Shown here piece by piece: positions 45,944-54,243 of a DNA stretch of 64,000 nucleotides (positions are counted from its first letter, which is position 1; each line of letters opens with the position of its first letter). This DNA is from Rhizobium rhizogenes NBRC 13257 (GTDB lineage: Bacteria; Pseudomonadota; Alphaproteobacteria; Rhizobiales; Rhizobiaceae), in contig NZ_BAYX01000014.1 of NCBI RefSeq assembly GCF_000696095.1, forward strand, positions 62,001-126,000. The letters run 5' to 3'. The position numbers were made by a program, and so were the translations under genes. The notes below the pieces were generated by a model, which was not told where the DNA came from, did not search any database, and worked only from the letters and a program-made list of their open reading frames with translations.

Positions 45944-46377
45944 ATCTTGCCGGCACGCGTCTCGAAGGCATCCGTGAACATGCGGAAGGCGCGGTCGAAC
46001 ATCGAGCCCATCAGGGCGCCGAGAATGCGGCTCTTGAACTCATAGTCGATGAAGAAATCGATGACGCTGCCGTTATCAGTCGGCTGGAAACGCCAGCGAT
46101 TGTCGAGGTATTTGAACGGCCCGTCGATATATTTCACATCGATCGCCCGCTCCGCCTTGTTGAGCAGCACCTGTGTCGTGAAGGTTTCGCGGATCGCCTT
46201 GTAGCCGACGGTCATATCGGCCACCAGCAGGACCTTGCCGTCCCGCTCCTTGCGATTGCGGATCACCAGCGCATCGCAGAGCGGCAGAAATTCCGGATAG
46301 CGCTCGACATCGGCGACGAGGTCGAACATCTGGTCAGGCGTGTGTGGGACGGGGCGGTGCGTTTCAAACTGTGGCAT
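45934..46377 (-). CDS. RatA/COQ10-like START-domain protein
   Basis: 147 residues from ATG 46377. Polyketide-cyclase/START fold: HTPDQMFDLVADVERYPEFL at the N terminus, DGPFKYLDNRWRFQP in the middle and a C-terminal helix LMGSMFDRAFRMFTDAFETR. Annotated in many genomes as the RatA toxin of a toxin-antitoxin pair, but the same family includes COQ10 ubiquinone-binding proteins, and the latter role is more credible in Alphaproteobacteria. In this window it follows the two P-loop genes by nine bases. Confidence 0.88.
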   Translation of the reverse strand: MPQFETHRPVPHTPDQMFDLVADVERYPEFLPLCDALVIRNRKERDGKVLLVADMTVGYKAIRETFTTQVLLNKAERAIDVKYIDGPFKYLDNRWRFQPTDNGSVIDFFIDYEFKSRILGALMGSMFDRAFRMFTDAFETRAGKIYA

Positions 46378-46386
46378 GAGCCGCAA

Positions 46387-46953
46387 TTAAGCAGGACGGT
46401 CGAGAAGATCAAGAAGCTGACGCATTTCGCCGCGGGATTTTAGCTGGAAAACAGGGATGTCAGGGCCATGTTGAGCAAGGCCCGCCAGTACTTTTGGCGC
46501 AAATTTGCGTTCCCAATCCCAGATGTAGCGCAGGAATTCCCTATCGATGCGCTCGCGGCAACCCGGCGCCATGTCCGGACGGGACCGCCCCAACCATCGC
46601 ACCGCTCTCGACAGAGCGCCCCACATGCACAACCAGCGCGGCATCCGCACCCAAAGAACAAGCTCTGTGCGCGGCAATCTCAGATCAAAGCTTGATGGTG
46701 CTGTTCCATCGATCAACCAGCACTCCTCGGCAACCTTTGCCGCGATCAGAGCACGCTCCTCCGCCTTGTCTCTCTTTACCCAGCCCGGCAGCCAGAAAAA
46801 CTCGCGATCCATCGAGACGTAGGGCAGATTCGTGCGTGCGCAGATCTTCCGCGAAAGGGTCGTCTTTCCACCGCCTGAGCAGCCCATGACTAGGATGCGA
46901 TCGGTAGCCTTAAGGCGGATGACAGTTTCGGCTATGCTGTTTAATTCCTTCAC
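46387..46953 (-). CDS. P-loop NTPase, adenylate-kinase-like (paralogue A)
   Basis: 188 residues starting GTG with GAGG six bases upstream. Walker A GCSGGGKTTLSRKI near residue 25, then DREFFWLPGW, the IDGT motif and VLWVRMPRWLCMWGALSR. It resembles the small ATPases annotated as topology modulation protein or AAA family ATPase, whose substrates are not known. It pairs with the gene at 47005-47589: from RILVMG to LLDLLD the two align without gaps, and well over half the residues agree by eye. The pair is a tandem duplication. Confidence 0.83.
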   Translation of the reverse strand: MKELNSIAETVIRLKATDRILVMGCSGGGKTTLSRKICARTNLPYVSMDREFFWLPGWVKRDKAEERALIAAKVAEECWLIDGTAPSSFDLRLPRTELVLWVRMPRWLCMWGALSRAVRWLGRSRPDMAPGCRERIDREFLRYIWDWERKFAPKVLAGLAQHGPDIPVFQLKSRGEMRQLLDLLDRPA

Positions 46954-47004
46954 GTTTCACCTCTCAAAACCAGCCGCTTGCATCGCTGTGAAGTCCGGTT
47001 TCAG

Positions 47005-47589
47005 TCAATCGAGAAGATCAAGCAACGCGCGCATCTGCCGGCGGCTCGTCAGTTGAAGAATTGGGACGTCTGGGCCGTGCTCGGCAAGGCCTGCTAGGAC
47101 GCGCGGCGTAAATTTCTCCTCGAAGGTCCAGATGAATTGCAGAAACTCCCAGTCGACCTTCTCGGGGCAACCAGGCGCCATTTCCGGACGCGTACGGCCG
47201 ACCCATTTGAGCCACCGCGATAAAGCTCCCCAGATACAAAGCAGGCGCGGCATGCGGACCCAGATGACGATGTCCGTGCGTGGCAGGCGAATATCGAACG
47301 TCGACGGATTCGTGCCGTCCATGATCCAGCGCGCTCCCAGGATCTTTTCAGCGATGATTTTCCTCTGCTCCATCTTGTCGCGCTGCTTCCAGCCAGGAAG
47401 CCAAAGGACGTCGCGATCGATGGAGACATAGGAAAGGCCGAACCGCTTGCCGATCTTCTGCGACAAGGTCGACTTGCCGCCACCGGAACAACCGATAACG
47501 AGGACGCGTTTGGCACTCTTGAGGATGGATGCCGCTGTCTCGATGTCGACAACATAGGGCGGTGCTTGCGGCGCGACGATCTGCTCCAC
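47005..47589 (-). CDS. P-loop NTPase, adenylate-kinase-like (paralogue B)
   Basis: 194 residues from GTG 47589, which has GGAG seven bases upstream; an ATG five codons earlier (47604) has no site. Walker A GCSGGGKSTLSQKI, DRDVLWLPGW, MDGTNPSTFD and VIWVRMPRLLCIWGALSR parallel paralogue A position by position. The extra N-terminal residues are its own. The gap to paralogue A is 51 bases, so the two are probably one transcription unit together with the RatA-type gene. A terminator of lipA stands upstream, so this unit needs its own promoter. Confidence 0.8.
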   Translation of the reverse strand: MEQIVAPQAPPYVVDIETAASILKSAKRVLVIGCSGGGKSTLSQKIGKRFGLSYVSIDRDVLWLPGWKQRDKMEQRKIIAEKILGARWIMDGTNPSTFDIRLPRTDIVIWVRMPRLLCIWGALSRWLKWVGRTRPEMAPGCPEKVDWEFLQFIWTFEEKFTPRVLAGLAEHGPDVPILQLTSRRQMRALLDLLD

Positions 47590-47690
47590 GGTCCAACTCC
47601 ACATTGAATCTTGACTGGCCCAATACCAGCAACAAGCGGCGGGACGCGTCCTGTAGACCGCACAGATGATGATCTGATGACGGCGCAAAC

Positions 47691-47717
47691 AAAAACCGCG
47701 GCAAGATCGCCGCGGTT
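47691..47717 (-). terminator. Terminator after lipA
   Basis: Nine-base-pair stem AACCGCGGC with GCCGCGGTT (47694-47702 and 47709-47717) with a six-base loop, followed on the minus strand by TTTTTGTTT. Lies 28 bases after the lipA stop. Confidence 0.87.
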
Positions 47718-47745
47718 CGTTAAAAAGGCAAGAGCTTATGAAGGC

Positions 47746-48717
47746 CTACTCGGCGGCGAGCAGAATCTTCTTCTCCCGAGCCGCCCGCAGCCGGGCGAAA
47801 TCGTCGCCGGCGTGATGGGACGAGCGCGTCAGCGGGCTGGAGGCTACCATCAGGAAGCCCTTGGTGTAGGCAACCGTCTCATAGGACTTGAATTCCTCAG
47901 GGGTGACGAAGCTCATGACCTGATGGTGCTTGCGGGTCGGCTGCAGATACTGGCCGATGGTCAGGAAGTCGACATCGGCGGTCCGCAGGTCGTCCATCAG
48001 CTGCAGCACTTCGTTGCGCTCTTCGCCAAGACCAACCATGATGCCGGACTTGGTGAACATGGTCGGATCGAGTTCCTTGACCCGCTGCAAAAGCCGGACC
48101 GAGTGGAAGTAACGCGCGCCGGGACGCACCGTCAGGTAGTTTCCGGGCACCGTTTCCATATTGTGGTTGAAGACGTCGGGCTTGGCGGCCACGACGCGCT
48201 CCAGAGCGCCGGGCTTCTTCAGGAAGTCGGGCGTCAGGATTTCAATCGTCGTCATCGGTGAAGCGGCTCGGATCGCCCAGATCACCTTTTCGAAGTGCTC
48301 GGCACCGCCATCCGCCAGATCGTCACGGTCGACGGAGGTGATGACGACGTGGCTGAGGCCCATTTCCTTGACGGCCTTGGCGATATTTTCAGGCTCGGCC
48401 ATATCGAGCGCATTCGGCTTGCCTGTCGCGACATTGCAGAAGGCGCAGGCGCGCGTACAGATCTCGCCCATGATCATGAAGGTGGCGTGCTTCTTCTCCC
48501 AGCACTCGCCGATATTCGGGCAGCCGGCCTCCTCGCAGACCGTGACGAGCTTGTGCTCCTTCACGATCGAGCGTGTCTCGGCATAGCCCTTCGATGTCGG
48601 CGCCTTGACTCGGATCCAGTCGGGCTTGCGCAGAACTTCCGTGTCCGGCCGATGTGCCTTTTCCGGATGCCTTACGCGCTTTGCGTCTGGATTGATCCTG
48701 TCGAGAATCGTGACCAT
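47746..48717 (-). CDS. lipA: Lipoyl synthase
   Basis: Radical SAM enzyme that inserts two sulfurs into octanoyl groups to make lipoate, needed by the PdhB and PdhC lipoyl domains encoded upstream. 323 residues. Auxiliary cluster [13 protein letters not shown] and radical SAM cluster [10 protein letters not shown] are both present, with the late serine ligand in [13 protein letters not shown]. It follows the stress-protein pair by 36 bases, giving a plausible functional link to the pyruvate dehydrogenase operon. Confidence 0.97.
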
Positions 48718-48753
48718 GAAACGTCTACTTTCCGCCGCTTGCCCGCGGCCTCT

Positions 48754-49002
48754 TCATCGCCGGGCGAATTTGGCGAGGAATATCAGAATGCATGCACCAA
48801 TGAAACCGGTGACGAAAAAACCAAACCTGCCGCCGGGTACGCCGACGTGCAGCCCCGCGAGAATGGCGGCTGCGACCACCGAGCCGGCAATGCCGAGGAC
48901 GATGTTGAGAATGACGCCATAGCGCACCTCCATCAGCTTACCCGCGAGCCAGCCCGCAAGACCACCGATGATAACCAACCCCAACCAGCCTGTACTTTCC
49001 AT
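48754..49002 (-). CDS. GlsB/YeaQ/YmgE family membrane protein, copy 2
   Basis: 82-residue protein with three hydrophobic segments: WLGLVIIGGLAGWLAGKLM, GVILNIVLGIAGSVVAAAIL and GFFVTGFIGACILIFLAKFA. It is a closer match to the protein at 25507-25755 than to its neighbour. Sits between lpdA and lipA and 13 bases after the other family member. Role unknown. Confidence 0.92.
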   Translation of the reverse strand: MESTGWLGLVIIGGLAGWLAGKLMEVRYGVILNIVLGIAGSVVAAAILAGLHVGVPGGRFGFFVTGFIGACILIFLAKFARR

Positions 49003-49015
49003 CGAATCCCTGCCC

Positions 49016-49273
49016 TTAAGCTATCAATCTCGCAAATAGCACCACGACAATCGCGCCCACCGTCGCGTGAATGATCTCGACGACCAGTGGGCTTTCAATT
49101 CCCAGCGAGATCCCGAACCAGTTGAACAGGAACCCGCCAACGAAAGCACCGATCACGCCGCTGACCAGGCAACCGATCAAACCACCGCCGCCGCCAACGA
49201 TCAGGCTGGCGAGAAACCCCGCCACCAGACCGATCAGAAGAAAGACGACCCAAGCTTCCGTGCCGATAGACAT
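49016..49273 (-). CDS. GlsB/YeaQ/YmgE family membrane protein, copy 3
   Basis: 85 residues, three hydrophobic segments with the glycine pattern GGGGGLIGCLVSGVIGAFVG in the middle one, rather richer in glycine than the other copies. Starts 55 bases after lpdA, so it is likely read as part of the long pdh-lpd-lipA unit. No function is known for the family beyond stress induction in other bacteria. Confidence 0.9.
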   Translation of the reverse strand: MSIGTEAWVVFLLIGLVAGFLASLIVGGGGGLIGCLVSGVIGAFVGGFLFNWFGISLGIESPLVVEIIHATVGAIVVVLFARLIA

Positions 49274-49328
49274 GATGATTTCCTTTGCTATTTTCCACCC
49301 TCAACATAGAGGGCGTGCAAGGAAATTA

Positions 49329-50774
49329 TCAAGCGTTCAGTACGCGGCCATAGGCGTCCAGCACGGCTTCCTTCATCGATTCCGAAACGGTCGGATGCGG
49401 GAAGATCGTGTGCATCAGTTCTTCTTCCGTCGTCTCCAGGTTCATGGCGACGACAAAGCCCTGGATCAGTTCGGTGACTTCAGCGCCGACCATGTGGGCG
49501 CCCAGCAGCTCACCGGTCTTCTTGTCGAAGATGACCTTGACCATGCCCTGATCTTCGCCGAGCGCGATCGCCTTGCCGTTGGCGACGAAGGAGAAACGGC
49601 CAACGCGGATATCGCGGCCCTGCTCCTTGGCCTTGGCTTCCGTCAGGCCGACGGAGGCGACCTGCGGATTGCAATAGGTGCAGCCCGGCACCTTGCTCTT
49701 GTCGGTCGGATGCACGTTCGGCAGGCCGGCGATCTTCTCGATGCAGACAACACCTTCATGCTCGGCCTTGTGCGCCAGCATCGGCGGGCCGGCGACGTCG
49801 CCGATTGCATAGATGCCCGCTACATTGGTCTTGCCATAGCCGTCGATAACAACGCAGCCGCGATCGGTCTTCACGCCGAGCGCTTCAAGGCCCAGATTCT
49901 CGATGTTGCCCTGCACGCCAACGGCGGAGATCATGCGGTCGGCAACGATCTGCTGCACCTTGCCGTCTTCGGTCTCGACATGGGCGGTGATGTTGTTCGC
50001 ACCCTTCTCGACCTTGGTGACCTTGGCCTTGGTGAAGATCTTCAGGCCGCGCTTTTCGAGCTGCTTGCGGGCGATGCCGGAGATTTCGGCGTCTTCGACC
50101 GGCATGATGGTCGGCATGACTTCGACGACGGTGACGTCGACGCCCATGGAGCGATAGAAGCTCGCGAACTCAATACCGATGGCGCCCGAGCCCATGACCA
50201 GCAGCGACTTCGGCAGGACGTCCGGCTTCAGCGCTTCGAAATAGGTCCAGATCAGCTTGCCATCCGGCTCGATGCCGGGCAGAGCGCGCGGACGTGCACC
50301 GGTGGCGACGATGATGTGCTTGGCGGTGTAGGTACCCTCGCCCTTGACGTTCTTCGGCAGCGGATGCTGCGGCTCGACGACCGGCTTGGTCGACTTGCCG
50401 ACGACGATTTCGCCGGGCTTGGTGATCTTGGCTTCGCCCCAGATCACGTCGACTTTGTTCTTCTTCATCAGATAGCCGATGCCCTGATTGAGGCGGGCGG
50501 ACACCCCGCGCGAGCGGGCGACAACCGCCTTCACATCAGCGCTGACCTTGCCCTCAAGAACAAGGCCATAATCCTTCAGATGGTTGGAATGATCGAGAAT
50601 TTCGGCCGAGCGGAGCAGCGCCTTGGTCGGGATGCAGCCCCAGTTCAGGCAGATGCCGCCCAGGTGCTCGCGTTCGACGATCGCCGTCTTCAGGCCAAGC
50701 TGACCGGCGCGCACGGCGGCGACATAGCCGCCTGGACCGGAACCGATGATGATGACGTCGTAATTCTCAGCCAT
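49329..50774 (-). CDS. lpdA: Dihydrolipoyl dehydrogenase (E3)
   Basis: FAD enzyme regenerating the oxidised lipoyl groups of the pyruvate dehydrogenase complex. 481 residues. N-terminal FAD motif IIGSGPGGYVAAVRAGQLG, redox-active disulfide GGICLNWGCIPTKAL, NAD motif VMGSGAIGIEFASF and the C-terminal catalytic His-Glu in HTIFPHPTVSESMKEA. AGGAAA ribosome binding site before ATG 50774. Follows the SGNH gene by 54 bases. Confidence 0.97.
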   Translation of the reverse strand: MAENYDVIIIGSGPGGYVAAVRAGQLGLKTAIVEREHLGGICLNWGCIPTKALLRSAEILDHSNHLKDYGLVLEGKVSADVKAVVARSRGVSARLNQGIGYLMKKNKVDVIWGEAKITKPGEIVVGKSTKPVVEPQHPLPKNVKGEGTYTAKHIIVATGARPRALPGIEPDGKLIWTYFEALKPDVLPKSLLVMGSGAIGIEFASFYRSMGVDVTVVEVMPTIMPVEDAEISGIARKQLEKRGLKIFTKAKVTKVEKGANNITAHVETEDGKVQQIVADRMISAVGVQGNIENLGLEALGVKTDRGCVVIDGYGKTNVAGIYAIGDVAGPPMLAHKAEHEGVVCIEKIAGLPNVHPTDKSKVPGCTYCNPQVASVGLTEAKAKEQGRDIRVGRFSFVANGKAIALGEDQGMVKVIFDKKTGELLGAHMVGAEVTELIQGFVVAMNLETTEEELMHTIFPHPTVSESMKEAVLDAYGRVLNA

Positions 50775-50828
50775 GTGTTTCCTGCCTTTTTGGTGGCGGC
50801 CGGTAAAGCGTCAGCCTGCCCTGAATTG

Positions 50829-51470
50829 TTAGATACCCAGCATCATGCGCACGATCGACTCTACGCCACGACCAAGCGCCCGGGTGTTTTCCGCATCGAG
50901 ATGCACGCCATCGAGCGGCGTAGTGACGGCTACCGAAGCGCCGTCGAAAAAGCCGCAGCCTTCCTCGTCGGCAAGATCGCGGTAAAGCGTTGCCAGCTTG
51001 CCTGACTCCTCGACCCCGCCAAGGAAACTTGACGCGAAAGCCGCATTGGCTGTTTCGGTGATAACAGGCGGCGCGACGATCAGAATATCGGGGACCTCAT
51101 GATCGAAACCCCATGTATGATTGCGCACGAGCTGGATCAACCGCCGCACACCCTGCATCGCCGCGAAAGCGGGACCCGCAACAACCGGCTTCATGTCGTT
51201 GGTGCCGAGCATGATGATGACGAGATCGAGCGGCGCATGCGTCTGCAGGATCGTCGGCAACACCCTTGCGCCATTGCGGTCGCAATCGGCAAGGTGATCA
51301 TCGAAAGCCGTCGTGCGGCCGTTCAGCCCTTCCGGGATGACCCGGGCCTGATCGCCGAGCGCCTTTTGCAGCACGCTCGGCCACCGATCTTCGAAGGCAT
51401 GACGACCGATCGTTTCGGCGTTATAGCCCCATGTGAGCGAGTCGCCATAACACAGAACGGTCTTGGTCAT
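50829..51470 (-). CDS. SGNH/GDSL hydrolase, arylesterase-like
   Basis: 213 residues, no signal peptide. Block I VLCYGDSLTWGYN supplies the catalytic serine, block III IIMLGTNDMKP the Asn, and DGVHLDAENTRALG the Asp-x-x-His pair, so the hydrolase looks intact. Acts on unknown esters. It stands inside the pyruvate dehydrogenase operon between pdhC and lpdA with short gaps and a GGAGG ribosome binding site. Confidence 0.9.
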   Translation of the reverse strand: MTKTVLCYGDSLTWGYNAETIGRHAFEDRWPSVLQKALGDQARVIPEGLNGRTTAFDDHLADCDRNGARVLPTILQTHAPLDLVIIMLGTNDMKPVVAGPAFAAMQGVRRLIQLVRNHTWGFDHEVPDILIVAPPVITETANAAFASSFLGGVEESGKLATLYRDLADEEGCGFFDGASVAVTTPLDGVHLDAENTRALGRGVESIVRMMLGI

Positions 51471-51495
51471 GCATGCCTCCGTTTGACGTCAAGGC

Positions 51496-52833
51496 TCAGA
51501 CGAGCATCCCCATCGGGTTTTCGATGTAGCCCTTGAAGGCGCCCAGGAGTTCGGCGCCGAGTGCGCCGTCGACGGCGCGATGGTCGGTCGACAGCGTGAC
51601 GCTCATCACGGTGGCAACAACCATTTCGCCCTTCCGGACAATCACCCGCTGCTCACCCGCGCCCACAGCGAGGATGGTCGCATGCGGCGGATTGACGACG
51701 GCGGCGAAGTTCTTGACGCCCATCATGCCCATGTTGGACACGGCGGTGGTGCCGCCCTGATATTCCTCGGGCTTCAGCTTACGCTCCTTGGCGCGCTTGC
51801 CGTAGTCCTTCATCTCGTTGGAGATGGCAGACAGGGTCTTCAGCTCGGCGCTGCGAATGATCGGCGTGATCAGGCCGCCCGGGATGGAAACGGCAACGCC
51901 GACATCGGCATGCTTGTGCTTGACCATGTTGCTGTCGGTCCAGGAAACGTTCGCGTCCGGCACGTCGCGCAGAGCCAGCGCCAGGGCCTTGATGACCATG
52001 TCGTTGACAGAGAGCTTGTAGGCCGGAACGCCGTCCTTTGACTTCGGAGCGGCATCATTGAGCTGCGTGCGCAGCGCCAGCAATGCATCCAGCTCGCAAT
52101 CGACAGTGACGTAGAAATGCGGGATGGTCTGCTTAGATTCCTGCAGGCGCTTGGCAATGGTCTTGCGCATGCCGTCATGCGGCACGAGTTCGTAGGAACC
52201 GGGCTCGAACAGCTTGAGAACGGCATCGTCCGACTGGCCCTTTGCCAAAGCGGGTGCCGGGGCAGCTGCAGGCTGGGCAGCCGGAGCGGCCTTGGCAACA
52301 CCACCGCCGGCAGCAGCGGCTTCGATGTCCTTCTTGATCACCCGGCCGTGCGGGCCGGAGCCGACAAGCGCGGTCAGATCAATGCCGGCGTCCTTGGCAA
52401 GGCGACGGGCAAGCGGCGATGCGAAGGTGCGCTGACCATCCGTCGCTACCGGAGCCGATGCCACGGCAGGAGCGGCCGAGGCCACCGGAGCAGGCGTTGC
52501 CGCAGGAGCGACAGCAACAGGCGCAGCTTCTGCCTTTGGCGCCGCGGCCGGAGCCGCACCAGCGCCGGAAGCAGCCGCTGCAACATCCTCGCCTTCGCCG
52601 GCCAGAACCGCGATCAGCGCGTTGACCTTGACGCCTTCGGTCCCGGCGGGAACGAGGATCTTGGCAACTGTACCTTCATCCACGGCTTCGACTTCCATCG
52701 TCGCCTTGTCGGTCTCGATCTCGGCGATGACGTCACCGGACTTGACCTTGTCGCCTTCCTTGACCAGCCACTTGGCGAGGTTGCCCTCTTCCATGGTTGG
52801 TGAGAGGGCAGGCATGGTGATGTTGATAGGCAT
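51496..52833 (-). CDS. pdhC: Pyruvate dehydrogenase complex E2, dihydrolipoamide acetyltransferase
   Basis: 445 residues. One N-terminal lipoyl domain (modified Lys in ETDKATMEVEAVDEG), a long Ala/Pro/Val-rich linker, the peripheral subunit-binding domain ASPLARRLAKDAGIDLTALV, a second Ala/Pro linker and the catalytic domain with LSTDHRAVDGALGAELL, including the active His and the DG motif. Transfers acetyl groups to CoA. 15 bases after pdhB. Confidence 0.97.
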   Translation of the reverse strand: MPINITMPALSPTMEEGNLAKWLVKEGDKVKSGDVIAEIETDKATMEVEAVDEGTVAKILVPAGTEGVKVNALIAVLAGEGEDVAAAASGAGAAPAAAPKAEAAPVAVAPAATPAPVASAAPAVASAPVATDGQRTFASPLARRLAKDAGIDLTALVGSGPHGRVIKKDIEAAAAGGGVAKAAPAAQPAAAPAPALAKGQSDDAVLKLFEPGSYELVPHDGMRKTIAKRLQESKQTIPHFYVTVDCELDALLALRTQLNDAAPKSKDGVPAYKLSVNDMVIKALALALRDVPDANVSWTDSNMVKHKHADVGVAVSIPGGLITPIIRSAELKTLSAISNEMKDYGKRAKERKLKPEEYQGGTTAVSNMGMMGVKNFAAVVNPPHATILAVGAGEQRVIVRKGEMVVATVMSVTLSTDHRAVDGALGAELLGAFKGYIENPMGMLV

Positions 52834-52848
52834 CGAAAAGCCCTCCCC

Positions 52849-54225
52849 TTATTTGTAGCAAACGGCTTTCACCGCATCGACCACTTCGCCGACATTCGGA
52901 AGCGCCAGCTTCTCGAGGTTGGCGGCGTAGGGCATGGGAACATCCTTGCCGGCAATCGTCAGGATCGGCGCATCGAGATAGTCGAAGGCCTGCTGCATGA
53001 CGCGGGTCGCGATTTCCGTGCCGACGGAGGACTGCGGATAGCCTTCCTCGACGGTCACCAGACGGCCGGTCTTCTTGACGGATTCGATAACCGTCGGCAG
53101 GTCCATCGGGCGGATGGTGCGCAGATCGATCAGCTCGACATCGATGCCCAGGGCTTCCAGCTCGGCAACCGCCTTGATGGAATAGGACATGCCGATACCG
53201 AAGGAGACGATCGTCACGTCCTTGCCTGTCCGATGAATACGAGCCTTGCCGATCGGCAGAACGAAATTGTCGAGCTTCGGCACGTCGAAGTGCTGGCCGT
53301 AGAGAATTTCGTTTTCAAGGAAGACAACCGGGTTCGGATCGCGGATCGCCGCCTTCAGCAGGCCCTTGGCGTCGGCTGCCGAATAGGGCATCACGACCTT
53401 GAGACCGGGAATCTGGCTATACCATGCAGAATAATCCTGGCTGTGCTGAGCGCCGACGCGGGCTGCAGCACCATTCGGGCCGCGGAACACGATCGGAGCG
53501 CCCATCTGGCCGCCGGACATGTAGAGCGTCTTGGCAGCAGAGTTGATGATCTGGTCGATCGCCTGCATGGCGAAGTTGAAGGTCATGAACTCGATAATCG
53601 GACGAAGACCGGCCATGGCAGCGCCGACGCCGACACCGGCAAAGCCGTGTTCGGTGATCGGGGTATCGATGACGCGGCGAGGACCGAACTCCTGCAGCAG
53701 GCCCTGGGTGATCTTGTAGGCACCCTGGTATTCGGCGACTTCTTCACCCATGACGAAGACGTCTGGGTTGTCGCGCATTTCTTCGGCCATGGCGTCACGC
53801 AGTGCTTCGCGCACCGTCATCGACACCATTTCCGTGCCGGCCGGGATTTCCGGATCAGCAGGAGCAGCGGCCTTCGGCTGTGCCGGAACGGGCGCCGGAG
53901 CAGCAGCTGCTGCCGGTGCTTCGGTCTTGACCGGTTCGACAGCCGGAGCAGCCTTGGCGCTGGAGATGTCGGACGCGGATTCACCGTCCTGCAGCAGGAT
54001 GGCGATCTTGGCGTTGACCTTGACGCCTTCGGTGCCGGCTTCGACCAGCAGCTTGCCGATGATGCCTTCGTCAACGGCTTCCACTTCCATGGTGGCCTTG
54101 TCGGTTTCGATTTCCGCAATGACGTCGCCGGATGTGACCTTGTCACCTTCCTGCTTCAGCCATTTGGAAAGAGTGCCCTCTTCCATCGTCGGAGAAAGGG
54201 CGGGCATGAGAATATCGATGGGCAT
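52849..54225 (-). CDS. pdhB: Pyruvate dehydrogenase E1 beta with N-terminal lipoyl domain
   Basis: 458 residues. The first 75 or so are a lipoyl domain (ALSPTMEEGTLSKWLKQ, ETDKATMEVEAVDEG) joined by an Ala/Pro-rich linker to a regular E1-beta part beginning about residue 130 (TVREALRDAMAEEM). This fusion is typical of Alphaproteobacteria. E1-beta features include EEVAEYQGAYKITQGL and MTFNFAMQAIDQIINSAAK. GGGGAGGG ribosome binding site; 18 bases after pdhA. Confidence 0.97.
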   Translation of the reverse strand: MPIDILMPALSPTMEEGTLSKWLKQEGDKVTSGDVIAEIETDKATMEVEAVDEGIIGKLLVEAGTEGVKVNAKIAILLQDGESASDISSAKAAPAVEPVKTEAPAAAAAPAPVPAQPKAAAPADPEIPAGTEMVSMTVREALRDAMAEEMRDNPDVFVMGEEVAEYQGAYKITQGLLQEFGPRRVIDTPITEHGFAGVGVGAAMAGLRPIIEFMTFNFAMQAIDQIINSAAKTLYMSGGQMGAPIVFRGPNGAAARVGAQHSQDYSAWYSQIPGLKVVMPYSAADAKGLLKAAIRDPNPVVFLENEILYGQHFDVPKLDNFVLPIGKARIHRTGKDVTIVSFGIGMSYSIKAVAELEALGIDVELIDLRTIRPMDLPTVIESVKKTGRLVTVEEGYPQSSVGTEIATRVMQQAFDYLDAPILTIAGKDVPMPYAANLEKLALPNVGEVVDAVKAVCYK

Positions 54226-54243
54226 GGTTCTTCCCTCCCCGAT

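Noticed and set aside
49071..51005. 644-codon plus-strand open frame over lpdA
   Set aside because: Antisense to lpdA with clear flavoprotein motifs; no ribosome binding site and low-complexity Asp/Gly/His-rich translation.
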